From positions 1-7,589 of the forward strand of contig CAYFUF010000049.1 of assembly GCA_964346245.1 (NCBI GenBank): a stretch of 7,589 nucleotides of DNA. The letters run 5' to 3'. The stretch is from CAYFUF01 sp964346245. Lineage in GTDB: Bacteria > Bacillota > Clostridia > Tissierellales > Peptoniphilaceae. The first letter of the stretch is position 1, and every line of letters starts with the position of its first letter. Below the pieces are notes generated by a model that saw nothing but the letters and a program-made list of their open reading frames with translations, did no database searches and had not been told where the DNA came from. The position numbers were made by a program, and so were the translations under genes. Shown here in pieces: positions 1-5,658 of this stretch.

Positions 1-185
1 AATCGTTGTCAACTAAATCATGGCCCGATAAATGAGCAAATAAGGAAAAGATAAGAAATCTTAAGGTCAAACGACCCAGAAATCGACTAGTATAAATTAA
101 AAATATAGATTCTTCTAGTCAGAGGAGGCTAGCATGGATTGGCTTCTAGCGGAAAACTGGAATTAAGTCTGAAATAAATTGTAAA
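1..185. other. Left-edge intergenic stretch, no convincing gene
   Basis: This AT-rich stretch lies beyond the operon terminator. No frame on either strand stays open long enough to support a normal gene; short open starts at base 1 could be the tail of a gene outside the window, but nothing supports it. Visible structure: an inverted repeat GACTAG (85-90) / CTAGTC (115-120) enclosing a TATAAATT box at 91-98, a small palindrome GGTC-AAAC-GACC near 65-76, and the mini-ORF listed separately. Confidence 0.5.
134..166 (+). CDS. Possible 10-residue mini-ORF (MDWLLAENWN)
   Basis: An AGGAGG at 123-128 lies five bases before an ATG that opens a 10-codon frame ending in TAA. It encodes MDWLLAENWN, with two Trp. 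A TATAAA box at 91-96 could be a -10 element, but I see no good -35 box. The inverted repeat GCTAG (128-132) / CTAGC (146-150) could fold over the start codon. The strong hairpin at 191-235 follows about 25 bases later and could also end this transcript. It could be a tiny peptide gene, a leader peptide, or chance. The good ribosome binding site is the only real support. Confidence 0.2.
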   Translation: MDWLLAENWN

Positions 186-235
186 AAAAAGGGCCCCCGC
201 AAAGTTGGATCTTTAGTCCAACTTTGCGGGGGCTC
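183..235 (-). terminator. Strong intrinsic terminator ending the sel operon
   Basis: A perfect 17-bp inverted repeat (193-209 with 217-233) extends to 19 bp with a G-U and a G-C pair, and has a 7-nt loop. The base of the stem is six G-C pairs. For minus-strand transcripts the hairpin is followed directly by eight U (complement of the A-run at 183-190), the classic rho-independent arrangement. It lies about 95 bases after the tag stop codon. On the plus strand the hairpin is followed by a weaker pyrimidine stretch (CTCTTTCT), so it may also act weakly in that direction. Confidence 0.93.
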
Positions 236-328
236 TTTCTGTCTGCATATTTTAACTTTTCAGTAGATGAAGGTGAGTAAGGGCCATGCATGCCCTCGAC
301 TCGATTCAAAGATGTAGGAGCAAGAATG

Positions 329-868
329 CTAGGCTAAGTAACAGCCCTCTTCATGCGAATGGATTAGGCCTATTGCCTGAAGGTAGGCGTAGACGACGGT
401 GGGGCCGACGAAGGACATGCCCCGGTGTTTGAGGTCCTTGGAGATGACATCGCCTAGGGCAAGCTCCTGGGCAGCGGCCTCGTCGACGGATTTGCCTTGA
501 GTGAAGGACCAGATGTAGTCGTCGAAGCTGGTGAATTCGCTTTGGATGTCAATGAAGGTGCGGGCGTTGTTAATGGCCGCCTTGATTTTCCTATGGTTGC
601 GGATGATGCTGGCGTCGTTCATGAGCCGGGCAATGTCGTCGTCATCGTAGGCGGCGACGGCATCTACATTGAAGTCGGAAAAGGCCGACCGAAAGTTTTC
701 CCGCTTGTTGAGGATGGTCTCCCAGGCGAGGCCTGCCTGGAAACACTCGAGGACGAGCATCTCGAAGAGGTAGGCATCATCGTGACTCTCTACTCCCCAC
801 TCCTCATCGTGGTAGGTGACGTACTTGGGATTATTGGGATTGACCCAACTGCAGCGCTTCTTGTCCAT
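329..868 (-). CDS. tag: DNA-3-methyladenine glycosylase I (Tag)
   Basis: Tag excises 3-methyladenine from alkylated DNA, starting base excision repair in the cytoplasm. The 179-residue product is close to the E. coli length (187). The HhH-fold Tag family signs are visible: N-terminal KRCSW and YHDEEWG, then LECFQAGLAW at 40-49. The expected zinc ligands are Cys6, His20, His172 and Cys176, with the His-x3-Cys spacing kept near the C-terminus. Glu41 and Trp49 match the active-site Glu38 and Trp46 of E. coli Tag. An AGGAGG lies five bases before the ATG. The gene starts 12 bases after the selB stop, so it is almost certainly the last gene of the same transcript. Stop codon TAG. Together with ExoA at the other end it provides two consecutive steps of base excision repair. 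Confidence 0.95.
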   Translation of the reverse strand: MDKKRCSWVNPNNPKYVTYHDEEWGVESHDDAYLFEMLVLECFQAGLAWETILNKRENFRSAFSDFNVDAVAAYDDDDIARLMNDASIIRNHRKIKAAINNARTFIDIQSEFTSFDDYIWSFTQGKSVDEAAAQELALGDVISKDLKHRGMSFVGPTVVYAYLQAIGLIHSHEEGCYLA

Positions 869-880
869 AGTTGCCTCCTG

Positions 881-2773
881 TTATGGTTTGTTTTTCCAGA
901 GGACGCGGGCATCGCCCACCCTTCTGGTGAACTTGGCACGGTCCATGTGCTCTAAAATGAGGAGGGAATTCTTTCGGCTGGAATTTGTCTTGTCTCTGAA
1001 ATCCGCTAACTCTAACTGGCCGCTCTCTTGGATGAGACTTGCCACCAGATCCTTGGACTTGGCGTAGAAATCAGAAGATAGAACGTAATCCTTGTCCAAG
1101 AAGATAAGGAGCTTTCCTTCAAAGAGATGGAGAAAATCGACACTTTCCGCTATCTGATCAGCAAGGGTTGTTGCTTGGAGCGGCGCATATCCAGCTTCTT
1201 GCAGGATGCTTTGGAGCTTCATTGTCTTCTTTTCTTGGCCATCGCTGAGTCGGATAGCAAAATCCTTGTGGGCATAGATGTCGTTTTCGGCCTTAAGCCT
1301 TCCTTCCTCTTGCAAATAGTGTAGAGCAAGGGAAGTCTCTTTGTATCCCAACTTTTGGGCAAGGCGGCTGCGAAGTTCTGGCTGCAGGATGCCTGGGCGG
1401 AGGGGGTAGCTCTGGTGGTAGTCCTTAAGTTCACGTTTAAGGTGGTCTTCAAAGTCAGCCAGCTTGTTGGCGCTGGCAAGGCAGGATCCTAGGCGGATGA
1501 TTTTCCCATTCGCGGTCAGTTTCTCGAGGGTGGGCTCCAGCTGAGCAGACAGACTTTCTAGCTCTTGGCTGATGTTTTTTTGAGCAAGATAGAGTTCATC
1601 CGACTGGTTGAGAAGGTCCATAAGCAGGTCCTCTGGATCGCTCTCCTCCTTGATTTGCAGCCGGCCGACCACGGCTTCATCGCTCTTTTTATGCTTTTTG
1701 GGACTGGCTTCTAGGACCAAGCCTCCCCCGATGGTTTGCATGGGTGAATAGGCGCGCAGAATGAAGCGGTCGCCTTTTTTGGCGACGCATCGTCTTTCTA
1801 GACGCAGTTGGGCGTAGGCTTCGCTACCCGGCTCAATTGCCTCCGTGGCGAGGGGAACAATGCGGCCGATAAGCTCCTGGGTGCCGATAAGGAGGCGAAT
1901 CCTGCTCCAGTGTTTGATGGCGGATGAGCCCTTGAGGCAGCTTGCTTTGACATCCAGCATGTAGGAGCTTGTGACATTGCCCTTTGCCGTCAGGACATTT
2001 CCTCTTTCGATGTCGTCCACCCTGACATTGGCAAGATTTACCGCAACCCGGTGGCCGGGTTCAGCCCGGTCACAGTCTTCATCGAATATCTGTAGGTTTC
2101 TTATGCGGGTTTCAAGGTTTTGGGGATAGAGGGTAAGCTCATCGCCTACTTCTAGAAGCCCATCCACCAGAGTCCCCGTTACCACAGTCCCATGACCCTT
2201 CACGGAGAAAACGCGGTCAATGTTCATCCGAGGAGCCCCAAACGACTTGGCCTCTTCCTGCTCAAGCATCTTCTTATAGATGGTCTCTTTGAGCTGGTCG
2301 ATGCCGATTCCCGCTAGGGCATCCGTTTCCACAATCGGTGTCCCCTCCTGGATGAGGCCTTTTTCCTGGCTGAAAAGCTTAATCTCTTCTTTGACCATGT
2401 CGATGATAACAGGGTCCGCCTTGTTCACCTTGGAGAGGACGACGATGTAATTATCCACGCCCAAAAGGTGGAGGATGTTAAGGTGCTCCTCCGTCTGGGG
2501 CATGATGCCTTCATTCACATCGATGACGACGAGGACAAGGCCCAAGCCAGGGAGGCCGGCGATCATGTTTTTGATGAATTTCTCATGGCCCGGCACATCC
2601 ACCAAGCCGAACCGGTGACCCTTATAGTCCAGGTGGGCGAAGCCGATATTGATGGTAAGGCCCCGGTCCTGCTCCTCCTTCATGGAGTCCGTATTTTTAC
2701 CGGTCAAGGCCTGGACGAGCGTGGTCTTGCCGTGGTCAACGTGTCCGGCCAGTCCAATGACTTCGTTGTTCAT
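881..2773 (-). CDS. selB: Selenocysteine-specific translation elongation factor SelB
   Basis: SelB is a GTPase that binds Sec-tRNA-Sec through an EF-Tu-like body and SECIS RNA through C-terminal winged-helix domains, delivering Sec at UGA. The N-terminus has G1 GHVDHGKT (10-17), the SelB-type switch region RGLTINIGFAHLD (37-49) and G3 DVPGHE (59-64). Beta-barrel domains follow to roughly residue 360, then the winged-helix tail, ending in FTRRVGDARVLW, a characteristic SelB C-terminus. Length is 630 residues, normal for the family. I chose the second ATG (2773): AGGAGG at 2787-2782 is 8 nt from it but only 2 nt from the alternative ATG at 2779, which would add two residues. Oddity: the G4 position reads LSKVNKAD, with Asn117 where the usual TKxD has Asp. 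The gene follows tRNA-Sec and a structured leader, and is spaced 12 nt from tag. Stop TAA. Confidence 0.96.
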   Translation of the reverse strand: MNNEVIGLAGHVDHGKTTLVQALTGKNTDSMKEEQDRGLTINIGFAHLDYKGHRFGLVDVPGHEKFIKNMIAGLPGLGLVLVVIDVNEGIMPQTEEHLNILHLLGVDNYIVVLSKVNKADPVIIDMVKEEIKLFSQEKGLIQEGTPIVETDALAGIGIDQLKETIYKKMLEQEEAKSFGAPRMNIDRVFSVKGHGTVVTGTLVDGLLEVGDELTLYPQNLETRIRNLQIFDEDCDRAEPGHRVAVNLANVRVDDIERGNVLTAKGNVTSSYMLDVKASCLKGSSAIKHWSRIRLLIGTQELIGRIVPLATEAIEPGSEAYAQLRLERRCVAKKGDRFILRAYSPMQTIGGGLVLEASPKKHKKSDEAVVGRLQIKEESDPEDLLMDLLNQSDELYLAQKNISQELESLSAQLEPTLEKLTANGKIIRLGSCLASANKLADFEDHLKRELKDYHQSYPLRPGILQPELRSRLAQKLGYKETSLALHYLQEEGRLKAENDIYAHKDFAIRLSDGQEKKTMKLQSILQEAGYAPLQATTLADQIAESVDFLHLFEGKLLIFLDKDYVLSSDFYAKSKDLVASLIQESGQLELADFRDKTNSSRKNSLLILEHMDRAKFTRRVGDARVLWKNKP

Positions 2774-2779
2774 CTTCAT

Positions 2780-2787
2780 CTCCTCCT
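2780..2787 (-). promoter_or_regulatory. selB ribosome binding site that decides the start
   Basis: AGGAGG at 2787-2782 on the minus strand. Two in-frame ATGs follow, two codons apart. Only the second (2773-2771) has a normal 8-nt spacer, so it is preferred. The site lies only four bases after the U-tract of the upstream structured leader, so folding or termination there could directly affect selB expression. Confidence 0.7.
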
Positions 2788-2790
2788 ATC

Positions 2791-2861
2791 AAAAAACCTT
2801 GCCACAAACATAGGTCCTCTATGCTCATCTAGTCCTCAGCGGGGAGGCGGCAAGGTTTCTT
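2791..2861 (-). promoter_or_regulatory. Three-way-junction leader / attenuator-like RNA between selC and selB
   Basis: Reading the minus strand, a 10-bp closing stem pairs AAACCTTGCC (2858-2849) with GGCAAGGTTT (2803-2794), and the 3' arm runs into six U (2796-2791). Inside are two hairpins. One is CCTC/GAGG (2847-2844 with 2837-2834). The other is a 10-bp stem with several wobbles (2828-2819 with 2813-2804) and the loop AGGAC. The second hairpin abuts the closing stem, giving a three-way junction. The layout fits an intrinsic terminator of the tRNA-Sec transcript that lets some polymerase through to selB, or a regulatory leader. E. coli selAB is known to have a SECIS-like leader bound by SelB, so a similar role is conceivable but is inference. 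I do not recognise a named RNA family. Confidence 0.6.
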
Positions 2862-2882
2862 TTGGTGCTTCGTCTGTCTAGT

Positions 2883-2979
2883 TGGCGAGAATGTGTAGGA
2901 ATCGAACCCACCCGAGAAGCTCCTAACCCCTCATACTGGTTTTGAAGACCAGAGGGCACACCAGAGCCCATCCATTCTC
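2883..2979 (-). tRNA. selC: Selenocysteine tRNA, anticodon UCA (selC)
   Basis: The tRNA reads UGA as selenocysteine. It is charged with Ser and then converted by SelA. The 97-nt gene encodes its own CCA (2885-2883). Anticodon stem CTGGT/ACCAG flanks loop CTTCAAA with anticodon TCA (2945-2943). tRNA-Sec hallmarks: an 8+5 acceptor/T-stem layout (acceptor 2979-2972 with 2894-2887; T-stem GTGGG/CCTAC, loop TTCGATT), a long D-stem with a 4-nt loop (2969-2964 with 2959-2954), and a long variable arm (GAGGGG/CTTCTC, 7-nt loop). The eighth acceptor pair is a G-A mismatch and the D-stem holds one U-U mismatch. G is the discriminator base. The gene lies between selD and selB in the same direction, so the tRNA is probably cut out of the operon transcript. 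Confidence 0.95.
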
Positions 2980-2985
2980 ATATGC

Positions 2986-3023
2986 TTCAGCCTTTGGGCA
3001 TCTTGTGCAAGCCAAAGGCTGAA
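2986..3023 (-). repeat. 12-bp inverted repeat between selD and tRNA-Sec
   Basis: TTCAGCCTTTGG (2986-2997) pairs perfectly with CCAAAGGCTGAA (3012-3023) around a 14-nt loop that can itself pair GCA with TGC. It begins about 28 bases after the selD stop codon and ends 6 bases before the mature tRNA-Sec 5' end. Neither strand has a U-tract after it, so it is not a standard intrinsic terminator. It may protect the selD 3' end or mark where the tRNA is processed from the transcript; both roles are inference. Confidence 0.6.
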
Positions 3024-3051
3024 TTGTAAATGATTAATGTAGGCCTTAGGC

Positions 3052-4116
3052 TCATTCCACAATGCGGATGGATGGGCCATCAGCCGGCCGCCTAACGATA
3101 CGGCCAATCACCCCGTAAGTCCGCCCCCTGTCAGCTAGGATATTGGTCACCTGATCAAGAGCTTCAGGGCTGACGCTGAGCAGGAGCCCGCCGGAAGTTT
3201 GGGGGTCAAAGAGGACGCTGGACGTTCCGTCCAGGCCGTTTTCAAAGTGGATTCGTCCACCGGCAAACTTTTCGTTGCGGCTTCCTCCTCCAGAGGTGAA
3301 ACCTGCTTGGGCATAGCTTAAGACATTATCCAGAAGGGGGAGCTTGCTGAAGGAGATAATCGCCTGATAATCTGTCCCTACCATCTCCAGCGTGTGTCCT
3401 CCTAAACCGAAGCCGGTGACATCGGTCATGGTATGGACGCCTTCCATAGCAGAAAAATCTGCCCCTTCTTGATTGAGTTGCAACATGAAATGATAAGCCC
3501 TATCCATCTCCTCTGAGCTTGCCTTTTGCTTGCGCTTAGCCGTGACCAGGATGCCGTTGCCTAGAGGCTTAGTCAAGACCAAGTAGTCTTTTTCCTGAGG
3601 CTTATTGTTGGTCAATATCTTCTTGGGGTGGACCAGCCCCATGGCAGAAAGGCCATACAGAACCTGGTCTCCATAAATGCTGTGTCCCCCAGTCAGAGTG
3701 GCGCCTGCTTCCAGGACCACCTCATTACCTCCTCGAAGAATTTCACCCAAGCTAGTTAGGTCCTGATCCTGGGGATAGGAGACAATATTCAAGGCCGTCA
3801 CAGGCTTTCCTCCCATGGCATAGATATCGCTGAGAGAGTTGGTGGCTGCAATCTTGCCAAAGAGGTAGGGGTCTTCCACCATGGGTGGGAAGAAGTCTAC
3901 TGTTTGGATGATAGCCACATCTTCCGAAATCTGGTAGACCGAGGCATCATCACTTTCCTGGTAACCGACCAGAAGCCTTTCGTCAAGCAGCTCCGGCTTA
4001 GCCAAGCCAGTCAACAATTCATTGAGTGCACCTGCACCGATTTTCGCTGCTCAGCCTCCGCTAGAACACTGGAGCTTGGCGGCAATCTCTGCACCTTTAT
4101 TCCGATTGCTATTCAT
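3052..4116 (-). CDS. selD: Selenophosphate synthetase SelD, a selenoprotein with in-frame TGA
   Basis: SelD makes selenophosphate from selenide and ATP, the selenium donor for SelA. The ATG at 4116 has AGGAGG (4128-4123) 6 nt upstream. Codon 22 is TGA (4053-4051), in the context CSSGGUAAKIGAGAL where the family has its catalytic Cys or Sec; the essential Lys follows three residues later (Lys25), as Cys17/Lys20 do in E. coli. Reading through gives 354 residues, normal length. Metal-binding aspartates are visible at Asp57 (ESDDASVY), Asp97 (NSLSDIYAMGG) and Asp232 (MTDVTGFGLGGH), matching E. coli Asp51, Asp91 and Asp227. If TGA is read as stop, only a late TTG start at 4017 remains and the protein loses its active site. 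The true stop is also TGA (3054-3052), with no similar hairpin after it. The gene lies 139 nt after selA and 72 nt before tRNA-Sec. Confidence 0.96.
4025..4053 (-). promoter_or_regulatory. Sec codon TGA and compact bacterial SECIS hairpin in selD
   Basis: The TGA (4053-4051) is followed after 12 nt by a hairpin: GGTGC (4038-4034) pairs with GCACT (4029-4025), the outermost pair being G-U, around the tetraloop AGGU (4033-4030). The distance and the loop guanines match what SelB needs in bacterial SECIS elements. The flanks ATCGGT and CAAT and the loop resemble the E. coli fdhF SECIS as I recall it (stem GGUUGC/GCACC, loop AGGUCU). Here the bulged U is absent and the loop is shorter by two bases. 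The hairpin lies in coding sequence and spells IGAGAL. Confidence 0.75.
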
Positions 4117-4255
4117 GATGAACCTCCTCTATGCTTTAATCTGGTTTGATCTGGTTGAATCTAGCTAAATCGTGACGATTCTAGGTGAATCGAACAGAAC
4201 CAGCCACCTAACTATTCTATCGTATATCGCGAGTTTGGGCATTTTCCTTTTCCCC
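4117..4255 (-). promoter_or_regulatory. selA-selD intergenic region with 10-bp-period repeats
   Basis: This is the longest protein-to-protein gap in the operon (139 nt). Plus-strand 4139-4198 divides into six consecutive decamers, most beginning ATC: ATCTGGTTTG, ATCTGGTTGA, ATCTAGCTAA, ATCGTGACGA, TTCTAGGTGA, ATCGAACAGA. The period equals about one helical turn. Within it AATCGT-G-ACGATT (4168-4180) is a perfect palindrome. On the minus strand, TAGAAT (4219-4214) could be a -10 box, but no good -35 box sits at the right distance, so an internal selD promoter is only a guess. The selD ribosome binding site (4128-4123) closes the region. Confidence 0.5.
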
Positions 4256-5647
4256 TCACTCCTCCGCTGAGCTGATAAGGGCTTCGCAAAGAATATTTTC
4301 ATCGCCCGCTTGCAGGGTCCTGACATCGATCATCACCGAGTCCTTATGTACCCGAGTAATAATGGGCGTGCGGTAGGACCGCAATTGGGCTTCCAAATCT
4401 TCAGCTGTCATGGTTTGGCTGGTTAGAACGAGGGCAACCGAAGGCAGGTCAACTTCAGGATAAGCCCCGCCACCAACTCGAGAATTAACCTCCGTCAAGT
4501 CCACATCAAGCGGCAACTTCAAGTAGCGAATCATCTCCCCAATGCGGCCCGCCTTAGCCCGCAGATCCGCCTGACTTTGGGACAGCATGTGGAGAACGGG
4601 GACCTCTTTCAAGGCCTTCTTCTGGTCGAGGTAGAGGCGGAAAGTGGCTTCCATTGCCCCCAAGGTTAGCTTATCCACTCGAAGGGCGCGGCTGAGGGGG
4701 TTCTTCTTCACTCGGTCAATAATATCTTTTTTGCCTGCCAAGATACCCGCTTGACCACCGCCAAGAAGCTTATCTCCACTGAAGGTAACGACATCGCAGC
4801 CAGCTTTCACCATATCTTGGACCGTCGGCTCGTAAGGCAGGCCAAACTCCTGCATGTCTATGAAGAGGCCGCTACCTAGGTCGTTGATCATGATAAGGCC
4901 CCTTTCATGGGCCATCCCAGCCAACTCCTCCGCCGACACCTCCTCCGTAAAACCTATAATCTTATAATTGCTGTGGTGGACTTTCATCAAGGCGGCGGTT
5001 GTTTCATCTATGGCCTCGATGTAGTCGCTCGCGCGCGTCTTGTTGGTAGTGCCCACCTCTTGCAAGCGAGTGTTGCTGCACGCCATGATGTCTGGAATGC
5101 GGAAGGACCCCCCAATTTCTACCAGCTCGCCGCGGGAGATGACCACGCTCTTATCCCTAGCCAAAGTGTTTAACAGGAGCAAAACGGCCGCAGCGTTATT
5201 GTTGACGATATGGACCGCTTCCGCCCCTGTAATTTGCTTCAGTATCTCTTCCACATGGTCGTTTCGGTGTCCCCGCTGACCCGACACTAGGTCATACTCC
5301 ACGTTGGCATACCCTCTTGCCACCTTCTTGACCTGGTCTCTAGCCGCTAAGGGTAAAGGCGCCCGGCCCAAATTGGTGTGGATGATAACGCCCGTGCCGT
5401 TCACTACATTGGTCAGCGTAGGAGCTGAGTTTCCTTCTACATAATCAGCCAGTCGGTCGAAGATATCATCCATGCTGACAGTATCCTCTGGGTAGAGGCC
5501 CGACCGAATCTCTCCTCGTATATCCTCAAGCAAAGCCTGCAAGCTCTCCTTGATGAAGTCATCGGAGTGGGCACCTGGCAAATCGTCTAAGGGCAGCTGG
5601 TCAAGCAAGGTGTTCATGGGCGGTATTGACCGTAGTAGCTTATCCAT
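4256..5647 (-). CDS. selA: L-seryl-tRNA(Sec) selenium transferase SelA
   Basis: SelA is a PLP enzyme that turns Ser-tRNA-Sec into Sec-tRNA-Sec with selenophosphate. The start is the ATG at 5647: AGGAG (5659-5655) lies 7 nt upstream and it gives 463 residues, the E. coli SelA length, beginning MDKLLRSIPPMNTLL, a typical SelA N-terminus. A further upstream in-frame ATG (5707) would overlap the esterase gene by 49 bases and add an Arg-rich tail, so I reject it. The PLP-binding lysine is Lys293 in FSGDKLLGGGQAG; most SelAs have GGPQAG, so one Pro is Gly here. NVVNGTGVIIHTNLGRAPL (80-98) and the region around NNNAAAVLLLLNTLA (149-163) are also family-typical. The gene starts 11 nt after the esterase stop, so it is likely translationally coupled. 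Stop TGA. Confidence 0.97.
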   Translation of the reverse strand: MDKLLRSIPPMNTLLDQLPLDDLPGAHSDDFIKESLQALLEDIRGEIRSGLYPEDTVSMDDIFDRLADYVEGNSAPTLTNVVNGTGVIIHTNLGRAPLPLAARDQVKKVARGYANVEYDLVSGQRGHRNDHVEEILKQITGAEAVHIVNNNAAAVLLLLNTLARDKSVVISRGELVEIGGSFRIPDIMACSNTRLQEVGTTNKTRASDYIEAIDETTAALMKVHHSNYKIIGFTEEVSAEELAGMAHERGLIMINDLGSGLFIDMQEFGLPYEPTVQDMVKAGCDVVTFSGDKLLGGGQAGILAGKKDIIDRVKKNPLSRALRVDKLTLGAMEATFRLYLDQKKALKEVPVLHMLSQSQADLRAKAGRIGEMIRYLKLPLDVDLTEVNSRVGGGAYPEVDLPSVALVLTSQTMTAEDLEAQLRSYRTPIITRVHKDSVMIDVRTLQAGDENILCEALISSAEE

Positions 5648-5658
5648 CACCCGTCTCC

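Noticed and set aside
134..235. Trp-type attenuator (leader peptide with two Trp followed by a hairpin)
   Set aside because: The Trp codons are not adjacent, no biosynthesis gene follows on the plus strand, and the hairpin has its U-tract on the minus strand.
497..955. Plus-strand open frame opposite tag and the end of selB
   Set aside because: It lies antisense to two genes with clear family motifs, has no ribosome binding site of note and no recognisable domain. The same applies to the other plus-strand frames opposite selB, selA, the esterase and exoA.
2791..2861. Known riboswitch or T-box upstream of selB
   Set aside because: I can match no conserved core of a known riboswitch or T-box; the element is short, and the fold is described without a class name.
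4051..4053. TGA in selD read as a nonsense mutation or pseudogene
   Set aside because: It falls exactly on the catalytic Sec/Cys position, a SECIS-like hairpin follows, and selA, selB and tRNA-Sec are all present.
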